Counted from the first letter of the stretch, positions 53,228 through 62,745 are shown. The stretch: DNA of 64,000 bases from Leucobacter sp. G161 (GCF_001482305.1 NZ_LOHP01000047.1:1-64000); one strand, 5' to 3'. Program-made: numbers and translations. Notes: generated by a model not told the origin, from the sequence alone.

Positions 53228-54160
53228 ATGGCAACCGCTCGCAAAGTCATCATCACCTCCGCCGTCACCGGCGCGATCCACACGCCCTCGATGTCACCGC
53301 ATCTCCCGGTCACGGCCGACGAGATCGCTGACGCCGCTATTGGGGCCGCCGAGGCTGGCGCGGCGATCGTCCACATGCACGCGCGGCACCCGGAAGATGG
53401 TCGGCCCTCACAGGATCCCGCGCACTTCGAACCGATCCTCGCCAGGCTCAAGGCGAACACCGACGCCGTCATCAACATCACCACCGGCGGCTCCCCGCAC
53501 ATGACTGTCGAGGAGCGGATGCGCCCCGTCATGGCGTTCTCCCCCGAACTCGCCTCACTGAACATGGGCTCCATGAACTTCGGGCTGTACCCGATGCTCG
53601 ACCGCTTCTCCGAGTTCACCCACGAGTGGGAGCGGCAGGGCCTCGAGAACTCGCGCGACCTAGTGTTCAAGAACACCTTCGCCGACATCGAACGCATCCT
53701 CGAGATCGGCAACGCGAACGATACCCGATTCGAGTTCGAGTGCTATGACATCTCGCACCTGAACAACCTCGCGCACTTCCACGCGCGAGGGCTCGCCAGG
53801 GGTCCGTTGTTCGTGCAATCGGTGTTCGGTTTGCTCGGCGGTATCGGCGGGCACCCCGAAGACCTCATGCACATGCGCCGCACCGCCGACCGGCTCTTCG
53901 GTGAGGCCTACGAGTGGTCGATCCTGGGTGCGGGGCGCAACCAGCTGCCGCTCGCCACCATCGGCTCCGCCATGGGATCGCACGTGCGCGTCGGGCTCGA
54001 GGATTCGCTCTGGATCGGGCCTGGCCAGCTTGCCGTGTCGAACGCCGAGCAGGTCTCCCGCATCCGCACCATCCTCGAGGCGCTGAACTTCGAGGTCGCG
54101 ACGCCCGACGAGGCGCGCGAGATGCTGCAGCTCAAGGGCAGAGACAAGGTCGGCTTCTAG
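53228..54160 (+). CDS. BKACE (beta-keto acid cleavage enzyme, DUF849)
   Basis: This 310-residue enzyme matches full-length 3-keto-5-aminohexanoate cleavage-type proteins: SAVTGAIHTPSMSPHLPVTA, metal-binding His49 and His51 in IVHMHARHPEDG, and Glu258 in VRVGLEDSLW. BKACEs combine a beta-keto acid with acetyl-CoA to give acetoacetate and a shortened CoA ester; known substrates include dehydrocarnitine and 3-keto-5-aminohexanoate. GTAAAGG precedes the ATG. Preceded by SDR and MFS importer genes; specificity unknown. Confidence 0.93.
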   Translation: MATARKVIITSAVTGAIHTPSMSPHLPVTADEIADAAIGAAEAGAAIVHMHARHPEDGRPSQDPAHFEPILARLKANTDAVINITTGGSPHMTVEERMRPVMAFSPELASLNMGSMNFGLYPMLDRFSEFTHEWERQGLENSRDLVFKNTFADIERILEIGNANDTRFEFECYDISHLNNLAHFHARGLARGPLFVQSVFGLLGGIGGHPEDLMHMRRTADRLFGEAYEWSILGAGRNQLPLATIGSAMGSHVRVGLEDSLWIGPGQLAVSNAEQVSRIRTILEALNFEVATPDEAREMLQLKGRDKVGF

Positions 54161-54214
54161 CCCCAGGGGCGCCTCCCAGAAGCTCACGCCACCGGCGAAG
54201 CCGCAGCGGCCCCG

Positions 54215-55480
54215 CTACTCCCCGAGCAGCTCGCACAGCCTGAGCGCGAGCGAGATCTCGAGGCTGTTCTGCGGCCGTGACCCGCGCTCCAGCTCGAACC
54301 TCCCGACCCGCTGGCGCACGGTGTTGCGGTGCAGACCCAGCTCCTCAGCAGTGCGCGAAATGTTCCCGCCCGTCGCGTAGTAGGTGGCGAGCGTCTCACG
54401 CATCGCGGCGTTCCCCTCGCCGCTGGCCGCAACCGGGCCGAGCACATTCCTCGTCCAGGTCGCCGCACCGCGGGAGTCGTGCATGATGAGCGACAGAATG
54501 CCGACGTCGGGGTCGCTGAATGCGACGAGTCGTTCTTCTCGATACCGCTGCGTGCCGAGGGCGACGAGTCTCGCCTTCGCGGCTTGTTCGTGGCTCTGCC
54601 GGAACCCCGCGATGCCGTGGCCGGGAGAGCCGACGGCGACGCGAATGTTCCGCGCGTCCTCCGAGGCGGCGAGGGTGTCAATGCGCGCGAGCGTCGCGGC
54701 ATCGAGTTCGCCCGACGGGATCGTCGCCCACGCCCAGGCGGTCGAGGGGTCGGAGGCGGTGATGAGCGGGGGCCGCGTTGACCGCACGAGCGAGGCCATG
54801 CGGCGCAGCAGCTGGTCGACGCGCTGCTGGTCCTCGGTGTCGTTGGTTTCGAGTTCGAGCCAGGCGATGAACGCGATGTGCTGCTGCTCGAGCTGGTATT
54901 TCGTGCGCGACTCGAAGCCCGCGACCGAGATCGCCTCGCCGCGCAGCACCTTCATCACCGCGGCCGCGTTCGTCACCGCGCGCGCCGTCCACCAGCGCGA
55001 CTGCTCGGCGACGTGCACCTTCGTCACGTACTGCAGGATCCAATCGAAGTAGTCGTGCGTCACCTCGGTGACGAGCCGCACGAGATTCATCTGGAGCTCT
55101 TTGTCCTCGAGCTCGAGCTGATCCACCGCGTCGATTCCGCGCCGCACGCACATGGCCTGGCCGAGATAGTAGGCGTGGGTGAGCGAGCCGAGCGGAATGT
55201 CGCGCTGCGCCAGGCGGATCGCGTACTCGACCGCGCCCGTGTTCGGCTGCATCGAGTCGACTCCGATGTCGTTGGTGAGCACGTGCCCGAGGGTCCACAC
55301 GTTGCCGTCGATGCTCGCGTGCAGGATCTCGATGAGTTGCGCGTCTTGCGCGAGGCCCGCGACGCGCTCGGCAAGCAGCTCCGTCATGTCCTCAACAATC
55401 TGGGGAGCCATCGCCTGCAGCTTCCGCCCGGCCTGCGCGACGAGTTCGCGCATCTGCACGTCGGTTCCGACTGGACTCAT
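54215..55480 (-). CDS. PucR-type helix-turn-helix regulator of cassette 2
   Basis: The 421-residue paralogue of 7455-8732 shares SIDGNVWTLGHVLTNDIGVD, YLGQAMCVRRGIDAVDQLEL and the C-terminal HTH GLHRNTVRQRVGRFELERG. The ATG overlaps the FAD gene stop by 4 bp. Both regulators persist intact, so the cassettes may be independently or cross-regulated. Confidence 0.86.
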   Translation of the reverse strand: MSPVGTDVQMRELVAQAGRKLQAMAPQIVEDMTELLAERVAGLAQDAQLIEILHASIDGNVWTLGHVLTNDIGVDSMQPNTGAVEYAIRLAQRDIPLGSLTHAYYLGQAMCVRRGIDAVDQLELEDKELQMNLVRLVTEVTHDYFDWILQYVTKVHVAEQSRWWTARAVTNAAAVMKVLRGEAISVAGFESRTKYQLEQQHIAFIAWLELETNDTEDQQRVDQLLRRMASLVRSTRPPLITASDPSTAWAWATIPSGELDAATLARIDTLAASEDARNIRVAVGSPGHGIAGFRQSHEQAAKARLVALGTQRYREERLVAFSDPDVGILSLIMHDSRGAATWTRNVLGPVAASGEGNAAMRETLATYYATGGNISRTAEELGLHRNTVRQRVGRFELERGSRPQNSLEISLALRLCELLGE

Positions 55481-56925
55481 GGGGCATACACCTCGATCTT
55501 CGGAGCGCTTCCCTGCGCCAGGTACCTGAGCGCACGCTGCGCGGAGTTAAATCCTCCCATGCCGTGGATGCCCGGGCCGGGAGGCGTGGCGGCCGAGCAC
55601 AGGTAGACGCCGGGAATGCCGGTGTCGTAGGGCTGCGCGTTGAGCCGGGGGCCGAGGAGAAACTGCAGCGGCGATTTTGCACCCGTGAGAATGTCGCCGC
55701 CAATGAAGTTCTCGTTCTCGGCGGCGCTCTCGGCTGGCGTGCGCGTGCTCAGGGCAACGATCCGCTCCCTGAAGCCGGGCGCAAAGCGCTCGATCTGCGC
55801 GATGATCGCCTCGGTCGCGTCGCCCGGGTACCCGGTTGGCACGTGTGCGTAGGCGTAGATCGGGTGGATGGAGCCGTTTGCCCGCGACGGATCGGCCGCC
55901 GCCTGTTGACCGACGAGTACGAAGGGCCGCTCGGGCATCTGCCCGGCAGCGACCTGGCCCTCGACCGCGATAATTTCCTCGGCGGTGCCGCCGAGGTGCA
56001 CGGTGCCGGCCTGCGCGATCTCGGGGTCGCGCCACGGGATCCCGCCGTCGACGGCGAAATCGACCTTGAACGCGGCAGGGCCAGGCTTGAACGAACGGTA
56101 CGCGCGGCGCGCGCCCTGCGGCTGCTGCTCGGCGAGGATGCTCGCTGCGGCCCGCGGGTGCACGTCGAGGATCGTGATGTCGCGCGGCGGCAGCTCGTAG
56201 AGCCGGTTGACCCGCACCCCGGTCTCGAATTTCACGCCGAGGCCGTGCAGCAGCCGGATGTGTGCGTCCGTGAATCGCCCGGTGCCGCCCTCAACGACGG
56301 GCCAGCCCACGGCGTGCCCGGCAATGATGATGCCGGCCCCGATGCCGGTCACGAGCGGCAACGTCAGTGGCTGCAGCGCGTGCGCAGCGACCCCCATGAA
56401 CAGGGCGCGTGCACGCTCCTCACGGAAGAACTTGCCGACGAGTGCCGGCGGGGGCCCGGCAACGAGCCCCATCCTGGCGAGCAACAGCGGGTGCCTCGGG
56501 ACCCGGAGCATCGGCGACATGATCACCGGAGACAGTCGGCCGAACTCGCGAGCGAGCGGTCCGAAGGCTGCTTCCCAACGCGCGCCGTCGCGCCCGAGCC
56601 CGGCCGCGGTGTCCCGCACCGACGTACGCAGCAGCCCGGGCTCACCGCGCTCCAGCGGGTGCGCGGCGTCGATCGGGGCGTACGCCCACCTCACCCCCAT
56701 CGCTTTGAGGTCGAGCGTCTGGAAGAAGGGGGACGCCGGAGCCATCGGGTGCACGGCCGCGCAGTGATCCTGTACGAGCCCCGCGAGGGGGGACTCGACC
56801 GAGCGAGCTCCCCCTCCGAGCTGGTTCGCGGCTTCGACGACGGTGACGTCAACGCCGGCGCGGGCGAGCACGGTCGCGGCAGCGAGCCCGTTCGGCCCGC
56901 TGCCGACGATGACCGCGGTCGTCAT
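55477..56925 (-). CDS. Phytoene-desaturase-like FAD/NAD(P) oxidoreductase, cassette 2
   Basis: The 482-residue protein begins VIVGSGPNGLAAATVLARAG and ends with YLCSAATPPGPGIHGMGG, as in cassette 1. An in-frame opening to 57798 is a shadow of DUF3556. At about 56020-56184 the DNA differs from 9272-9436 at only a few positions, far more alike than the rest of the cassette. Flavin-dependent oxidation of an unknown lipid-like substrate is the most that can be said. Confidence 0.86.
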   Translation of the reverse strand: MTTAVIVGSGPNGLAAATVLARAGVDVTVVEAANQLGGGARSVESPLAGLVQDHCAAVHPMAPASPFFQTLDLKAMGVRWAYAPIDAAHPLERGEPGLLRTSVRDTAAGLGRDGARWEAAFGPLAREFGRLSPVIMSPMLRVPRHPLLLARMGLVAGPPPALVGKFFREERARALFMGVAAHALQPLTLPLVTGIGAGIIIAGHAVGWPVVEGGTGRFTDAHIRLLHGLGVKFETGVRVNRLYELPPRDITILDVHPRAAASILAEQQPQGARRAYRSFKPGPAAFKVDFAVDGGIPWRDPEIAQAGTVHLGGTAEEIIAVEGQVAAGQMPERPFVLVGQQAAADPSRANGSIHPIYAYAHVPTGYPGDATEAIIAQIERFAPGFRERIVALSTRTPAESAAENENFIGGDILTGAKSPLQFLLGPRLNAQPYDTGIPGVYLCSAATPPGPGIHGMGGFNSAQRALRYLAQGSAPKIEVYAP

Positions 56926-58913
56926 CGCTTGACGACCTCCACGAGCGTCTCCGACTCGGCGACGAACTGGTTCAGCGCCTGCGTGTTCACGCCGAGCGTG
57001 ACCGCGTCGTCCTCGGGTTCGGGCAGCGCGTCCGGGCCGACAATGTCGGTCGCGGTGAACTGCAGCTTCTCGAACTCGGGTGAGCGCCAGGTGACGGTGA
57101 GCGGGATCGGCCCCTCCGGCAGCCACGGCTGCGCCTCGGCGGCGTCCTTCACCTGCCAGCGACCGGTCTCGACGACCCCGAGCGCCGCGTCGATCATCTT
57201 GTAGTTCTGGAAGCCGCGCCACAGCGCCTCCGACTCGGCCCAGGCGACGATAAACTCGCCCGGTTCGAACTGCGCCTGCTCTTGGATCGCGGCGATGAGC
57301 TCCTCGTTGTGGAAGTGACCCTCGCCGAAGTTGAAGCCGATCATCGCGTTGCAGGCGAACTCGCCCTCGCGCACCCGGCGGTGGTCGACGTCTGGCACGT
57401 TCTTCAGCAGGATCGAGAACAGCCCGCGGCCCTGGGTGTGCAGCGCACGCCACGCGAGCGACATTTCGAAGAATGCCTCCGCCTGGATATACGGCATGCC
57501 CATCGCCTGGAACTGGTCGATCTGATCCTTCGTCGGGCGGAAGACGCGGTGCAGCTTCTTCTCGGCGTCGGGGTGGATCGCCCAGACGCCTGTCGCCCAG
57601 TTGCCACCGTACTGGCGGAGCGCTGCGAGGAACGACACCTTGTCGGGGCGGATCGATCCGAAGATCACGAAGAACAGCGGCACGGCGATGACGGCGAACG
57701 GCATCCACGGCTGCGACATGTCGAACACGCTGAAGCCGGCCGAGTTCGGGTAGCCGATGAAGAACACGACCGCGCAGATCGCGAACACCAGGTTCCACTC
57801 GAGGGGAACCGCGACCGGGAAGGTCGAGATGATGAAGAAGCAGAACCCGACCATGAGGAGCGTGGCGAGGGTCACCGTGAGCTGCCCGCCGAAGGCGTTG
57901 CCGGCGACGAAGAGCATGACGAGCGGCGCCCCTATCTCGACGATGGTGCCGAGGCCGTGCGCGAGGAGGTGCGCGAAGCCGCTCGGCAGCAGGTTGTCGT
58001 TGTCAAAGTCCTTGAAGGTTGCCTTCTTCAGCCAGCGCGGCGGCCAGAACGGGGTGTTGCCCATCATCGGCGGGATCACGGGGCTGAAGTGTCGGTTGAG
58101 CTTCGAGAAGCCCGCGCCCACCCACACCGCGATGAGGAAGATCTTGATTGCGATGATCATGTCACTCACCTCGAAGAAATTCGGGGCAACGATGAAGAAT
58201 ACGATCGGCAACGCGTACTGCTCCGAACGCGCGGCGAGGAAGATGATCTTGTCGCGCAACCCGATGAGCAGCAGGAAGGACAGGGCGAGGATCAGCGGGG
58301 TCGTCTGGATGAGCAGGAAGCTGTCGGCGTTCTGCGCGAGCCAGCTCGGCATGCCGTTCGCGGGGTCGGCGAGGAACGCCTGGAACCTGGCGAGCGCTGG
58401 CAGGGACGCCGCGGTCTGGCCGGGCGACAGCAGCGCGGTCGCCAGCGAGAACAGGAAGCCCCAGTACAGGAAGATGTCGACGAGCGTGCGGCGGTTGCCA
58501 CCGGTGAACGGGATCCACTTGTACGGGCTCATCTTGATCGTGCCGGGCCTCGACCAGAACAGGATTCCTCCCGTGTATGGACCGAACTTCCCGGCGAGCG
58601 GACCCCACGATCCACCCACGCCGATGGAGTCGAGCAGCATCGCGAGCACCACAAACTTTTGGTACACGATCGGGTTCGTCCACCATGAGGTGACCTCGAG
58701 CGGATTGAGGTGTGAGGTGAGGGTGATGAGCACAGCTCCGCCGAGCAGGAACCCGCCAAACAGCTTCACGAGATACATCACGGAGACCTTGCGCGCGGCG
58801 CCGAAGCCCCACTCGCCCCACTCCTTCGAGACAAATTTCAACCGGTTTTGCAGCGGACTGCGAATGAATGCTTCCGGATCCGTATTCGGCATCCGTGGCT
58901 GGCTATAACCCAT
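56922..58913 (-). CDS. DUF3556-type multi-pass membrane protein, cassette 2
   Basis: The 663-residue paralogue of 10174-12141 starts at ATG 58913 after AAGGGAGTTGTC. Shared segments include GSWGPLAGKFGP, GTIKMSPYKWIPFTGGNRRT and GYPNSAGFSVFDMSQPW. An eight-residue extension near the C-terminus (PEPEDDAVTLGVNTQALNQ region) differs from copy 1. Function unknown. Confidence 0.82.
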   Translation of the reverse strand: MGYSQPRMPNTDPEAFIRSPLQNRLKFVSKEWGEWGFGAARKVSVMYLVKLFGGFLLGGAVLITLTSHLNPLEVTSWWTNPIVYQKFVVLAMLLDSIGVGGSWGPLAGKFGPYTGGILFWSRPGTIKMSPYKWIPFTGGNRRTLVDIFLYWGFLFSLATALLSPGQTAASLPALARFQAFLADPANGMPSWLAQNADSFLLIQTTPLILALSFLLLIGLRDKIIFLAARSEQYALPIVFFIVAPNFFEVSDMIIAIKIFLIAVWVGAGFSKLNRHFSPVIPPMMGNTPFWPPRWLKKATFKDFDNDNLLPSGFAHLLAHGLGTIVEIGAPLVMLFVAGNAFGGQLTVTLATLLMVGFCFFIISTFPVAVPLEWNLVFAICAVVFFIGYPNSAGFSVFDMSQPWMPFAVIAVPLFFVIFGSIRPDKVSFLAALRQYGGNWATGVWAIHPDAEKKLHRVFRPTKDQIDQFQAMGMPYIQAEAFFEMSLAWRALHTQGRGLFSILLKNVPDVDHRRVREGEFACNAMIGFNFGEGHFHNEELIAAIQEQAQFEPGEFIVAWAESEALWRGFQNYKMIDAALGVVETGRWQVKDAAEAQPWLPEGPIPLTVTWRSPEFEKLQFTATDIVGPDALPEPEDDAVTLGVNTQALNQFVAESETLVEVVKR

Positions 58914-59044
58914 GACAACTCCCTTGGTGACAGGTATTTTTGGCAGACGAAGACTGGGCGTGTGGCGCGTTCGGGCACCACACGTCAGGGGTGTCACGCA
59001 GCACACGGCCGCGGGCCCCACAAGACGGAGGGTGAGCTGCGTCG
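58914..59044 (-). other. Spacer between ligase remnant and DUF3556, cassette 2
   Basis: The 131-bp spacer carries short inverted repeats (for example GTGTGGCGCGTTCGGGCACC with CACAC around 58960-58985). No gene is visible. It corresponds to 12142-12266. Confidence 0.4.
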
Positions 59045-59842
59045 CTAGACGCCGACCACCTGACGAGACGCACGGGCGAGCGGCGCGCGTCGCAGCCGCT
59101 CCTCGGGCGGGGACATGCCACCGGCTGGGTACGGCCGGAGTACATCGGCGAGGTCGGGGTGTATCGGGGACCGCCGCGCAAACACGGTGCTCCCGCCGAC
59201 GGTGAGCGGAGCCAGCCAGGCGGCGCACAACTCCGGAATTCCGGTCCAGGGGCGATCCACAACCTCGCGTGATCCCTGTTCCAGACCAGCGCGCTCGGCC
59301 GTCGTGGCAGCCAGCGCGTTCAGGTGCGCGTGATCGAGCAGGATGCCCTCAGGCAAGCGGCGAGTGCGGGTGAAGTCCATCATTTCTCCCGCGCTGGCGT
59401 AGCTACGCAGGGCGAACTGGGCGGCCGGAGTCTGCGGGTGGCGTGGCGCCCCGAGCGCGCGCTGCCGCATCTCCCTGGTCAGCACGACGGGCAGCCCCGA
59501 GCCGAGCACCGCTGCCCGCGCAGCGTCATCGGTGAGCAGGATCTTCGCTTCGGCATCACCGATCTGGAAGTACAGCTCGTGCTCGCTCGTCGCAGGATCG
59601 AGTGGAGCCGCGACGGCCCCGACCAGCCAGCTCGCGAGAACCCCGATCACGAATTCAATGCCGCTATCGAGCAGCACGCCGACGACATCGCCGGCGATGA
59701 TGCCACGCTCCGTCAACTGTTCGGCAAATGCCTGCGACAGCGTTTCGACGGCATCGTAGCTCAGCATCCGGGTCTCGTCCCCGAGACAGTCACGGGCGGT
59801 GCCAGCGGCGGGAGATTCCCAAAGCAGGTGCTGCAGCGTCAT
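59045..59842 (-). pseudogene. Internally deleted AMP-dependent ligase, cassette 2
   Basis: The open frame (265 residues) aligns to residues 1-230 of the cassette 1 ligase (MTLQHLLWESPAAGT at its start), then jumps to the extreme C-terminus (PEERLRRAPLARASRQVVGV against PELRRRTAPVAAVQPVAVSV). About 246 codons are missing, including GYGLTEST, the linker lysine and catalytic Lys475. The P-loop YTSGSTGQPKG is replaced by YASAGEMMDFTRTRRLPEG. It cannot be a working ligase. It keeps a full reading frame and the conserved upstream element, so it may be expressed as a pseudoenzyme; decay is simpler. Confidence 0.8.
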
Positions 59843-59891
59843 TGCTGTCCTTTCCGAGACGGTCATCGGTGACCGTGCCTCCGTAATAGAG

Positions 59892-59943
59892 GCAATGCTA
59901 CGAGCAGTCTGCGAGCAAAGGATGGCCGTTGTTGGCCCAGCTC
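59892..59943 (-). promoter_or_regulatory. Conserved promoter element of cassette 2
   Basis: GCAATGCTACGAG (59892-59904) and GCCGTTGTTGGCCCAGCTC (59925-59943) repeat the cassette 1 element with the same 33-bp spacing. On the coding strand TAGCAT is a possible -10. Conservation here, where flanking sequence has diverged, marks it as functional. Confidence 0.6.
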
Positions 59944-59983
59944 ATTTCCTCAGATGTACAAGTTTGGATCGGTCTCGCGTTTC

Positions 59984-61526
59984 TCACCAGTCGCTGGGCG
60001 CGTAGTCCTTCAGGAAGCAGCCGTACAGGTCCTCGCCAGCCTCACCGCGCACGACGGGATCGTAGACGCGCGCTGCGCCGTCGACGAGGTCGAGCGGGGC
60101 ATGGAACCCTTCCTCGGCCATGCGCACCTTCGTGAAGTGGGGGCGCTCGTCGGTGATCCACCCGGTATCGACCGCGGTCATGAGGATGCCGTCGGTCTCA
60201 AACATCTCCTCGGCGCTCGTGCGCGTGAGCATGTTGAGCGCGGCCTTCGCCATGTTTGTGTGCGGGTGTCCGGGGCCCTTGTATCGCCGCGAGAACACCC
60301 CCTCCATCGCGGAAACGTTGACGATGTAGGTTCGCCGCGCTGGCGAAGCCTGCATCGCTGCCCGCAGCCGACTGATGAGAATGAAGGGCGCGGTCGAATT
60401 GCACAGCTGCACCTCGAGCATTTCGATCGGGTCCACCTCTTGCACGTGCTGCACCCAGCTGTTCACGTGCGTCTCGTCAGGTACGAGACCACCAGCGTCG
60501 ATCGCGGAGCCGTCAGCGTGTTTCTCGAGCGACGAGGATCCGGGCGCCATCGCAAGCGCCGTCAGGTCGCTCGCGGTGAGACTCTGCGCGAAGCCGGCAG
60601 CGGTCCCAGCCGCGATCGTTCCGTCGAGTGCCGCCGCAGATACCGCGTCGAGCGCCACCGCGCCTCCGGCGCCGACCGAGGATTGCAGCGCGCGCGGGTG
60701 CAGCTCGGCCGGATGCCCGAGCGTTTCCGTTTCGGGGAACACCCCGGCGGGCAGCGGCTGCGACTCGGCGTCGGCGAGCAGGGAGTACGAGCCAGGCGAC
60801 CGGCGCACGGTCTGTGCCGCATTGTTGATGAGGATGTCGAGCGGCCCGCGGGCCGCGACCGAGTCGGCGAGCGCGATGACCTGCGAGGGATCGCGCAGGT
60901 CGATGCCGACGATGCGGAGCCTGTCGATCCAGTCAGCCGAATCCGGGAGCGACGCGAACCTGCGTGCGGCGTCGCGCGGGAACCGTGTCGTGATGGTCGT
61001 GTGCGCACCGTCACGGAGCAGCCTGAGCGCGATGTGCATGCCGATCTTCGCGCGCCCGGCCAGTGAGCAAGGCCCGCTTGCCGGTGAGGTCGGTGCGGGC
61101 GTCGCGCTTGCTGTGGTTGAACTCGGCGCAGCTCGGGCAGAGCTGATGATAGAACGCCTCAACCTGCGTGTACGGTTCCTTGCAGACGTAGCAGGCCTGC
61201 GGCTTGCGCAGCTCGCCGACGAACCGCGCCTCGGAGGTCGCGGCGAGATCCAGGCCGCGGGTCTCGTCGTCGATCCGGTCGGGTGCTCCCGTCGCGGTCG
61301 CCTCAATGACCGCGCGGTTCGCATCGGCGATGTCGTTGCGCTTGTGCCTGCGGCGCTCGCGCTTCGCCGACTTGTACATCGCCGAGGTCGCCTGCCGCAC
61401 CGCAATCACGTCGGGGTGCTCCGACGGCAGCTCGTGCACCCGGCCGATGACGCGCAGCGCGGTCGCAAGATCAGCGGGGTCAATCGGGCTTGGCACAGGC
61501 TGGGTCCCGGAGGGCGCATCGGTCAT
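59984..61526 (-). pseudogene. Frameshifted SDR with N-terminal zinc ribbon
   Basis: Two frames make one protein. 61526 to about 61060 encodes a charged N-terminus and a CYVC...CPSC treble-clef-like zinc ribbon leading to DLTGKRALLTG. About 61060 to 59984 continues with GRAKIGMHIALRLLRDGA, the SDR cofactor loop, and ends FLKDYAPSDW. The join needs one base removed near 61057-61060 (CCCGGCC where CCCGCC is expected), giving LLTGGRAKIG. The combined length is about 514 codons. YxxxK is TxxxK here (TNMAKAA), so the usual catalytic Tyr is absent. Either a real inactivating insertion or a sequence error. Confidence 0.75.
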
Positions 61527-61562
61527 TGCGCCAATTTTACGCTAGTCGGCTGCGACCGCCGA

Positions 61563-62585
61563 TCAGGTGAGCGGCGCCACCCCGAGGGCCTCCGCGAGCA
61601 GCTCGTGGGAACGGTTGCGATCTGTCGGGTCGGGGATCATGTTCTGCACCATCACCTCGTCTGCGCCGCTCTCCTCGACCATCTGTTCAAGGGTCTCGCG
61701 CACCTGCGCAGGGCTTCCCGCGACAAGCCTCGGCCACTCCCCACCGACGATGCTCGTGGGCTGATCGCGCTCGGCCTGCGTGAGCTCGGCGTGCGCGATG
61801 CCGGCCGCTGGCACCTTCGTCGCAAAGTCGCCGCGGCTGATGCGCGCGTAGTACGCCTTCGGCGAGCTCACGAGTCGTGCGGCCTCGGCTGGGGTCTCCC
61901 CGACGGTGACATTCACCGCGAGAATCGCACGTGGCGCCGCGAGCTCTGTCGCCCCCGGCTGGAACTGTTCACGATAGTGGCGAAGCGCAGGCGCTGCTCC
62001 GGCTGGGTTGATGAAGCCAGCGAAGGTGTAGCCGATGCCGAGCCCGGCCGCGAGATTCGATCCGGTCGGGCTGGATCCGAGCAGCCAGGTGTGTGGGACC
62101 TCCGGCACCGACGGGAGCAGCGTGGTGCTCGCGAAGGGGTGCTCAGGTGGGAAGCCGCCGGTGAGCCAGGCGACGGTCTCTGCGACCTGCTGCGGGTGGT
62201 CGGGCTGGGCCGGCGCCTGCCGATTCTGCTGCAGCGCAAGGTCAAGGACGGGGCCCGCGGTTGCCCGCCCCATTCCGAGGTCGACGCGCCCCGGGTACAT
62301 CGCTTCGAGCTGTTTGAACATCTCGGCGACTTTGAACGGACTGTAGTGATTCATGAGGACCGCCCCGGAGCCGACACGAATGGATGTGGTCTGTGCGCCG
62401 ACCGCGGCGATGAGGAGCTCCGGGTGGTGAGAAGCGCCCATCGTGCTCGCGTGGTGCTCGGCAAACCAGATCCGGTGATACCCCAAGCGCTCAACGTGCT
62501 GGGCGAATGCCACCGAGTCGGCGAGCGCCTGCGTCTCGCTCGTATCGGGGGCGACAACCCCCAGGTCAACCACTGACAGCCTCAT
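61563..62585 (-). CDS. LLM-class (luciferase-like) flavin-dependent oxidoreductase
   Basis: The 340-residue TIM-barrel protein begins MRLSVVDLGVVAPDTSETQA and has RIWFAEHHASTMGASHHPEL and GSGAVLMNHYSPFKVAEMF, typical of bacterial luciferase-like monooxygenases that use FMN (not F420). GAGGGAACACG precedes ATG 62585. Substrate unknown. It stands alone, with 36 bp to the frameshifted SDR. Confidence 0.88.
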   Translation of the reverse strand: MRLSVVDLGVVAPDTSETQALADSVAFAQHVERLGYHRIWFAEHHASTMGASHHPELLIAAVGAQTTSIRVGSGAVLMNHYSPFKVAEMFKQLEAMYPGRVDLGMGRATAGPVLDLALQQNRQAPAQPDHPQQVAETVAWLTGGFPPEHPFASTTLLPSVPEVPHTWLLGSSPTGSNLAAGLGIGYTFAGFINPAGAAPALRHYREQFQPGATELAAPRAILAVNVTVGETPAEAARLVSSPKAYYARISRGDFATKVPAAGIAHAELTQAERDQPTSIVGGEWPRLVAGSPAQVRETLEQMVEESGADEVMVQNMIPDPTDRNRSHELLAEALGVAPLT

Positions 62586-62745
62586 CGTGTTCCCTCGTCG
62601 CGTCGGGCGTGAGAACACTGGGCAGGTCGATTCCCAGTTTTCATCACGCACACGCGAATAACGCTACATCCGCAAACTGCAAACTGTGTGACTGTCGAGC
62701 GAATACCCCATTGCGCGATGGGGAGACCTTCTGATAATTGTTCGT

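Larger units (their letters stand above)
54215..59842 (-). repeat. Cassette 2 of the duplicated four-gene module (partner 7455-13763)
   Basis: Gene order, orientation, ATGA overlaps and the upstream element match cassette 1. The ligase gene is shortened here and the FAD gene is the best-preserved part. Confidence 0.85.

Noticed and set aside
60375-62576. 733-codon plus-strand frame
   Set aside because: It is antisense to the frameshifted SDR and the LLM oxidoreductase; the minus-strand proteins have clear families.
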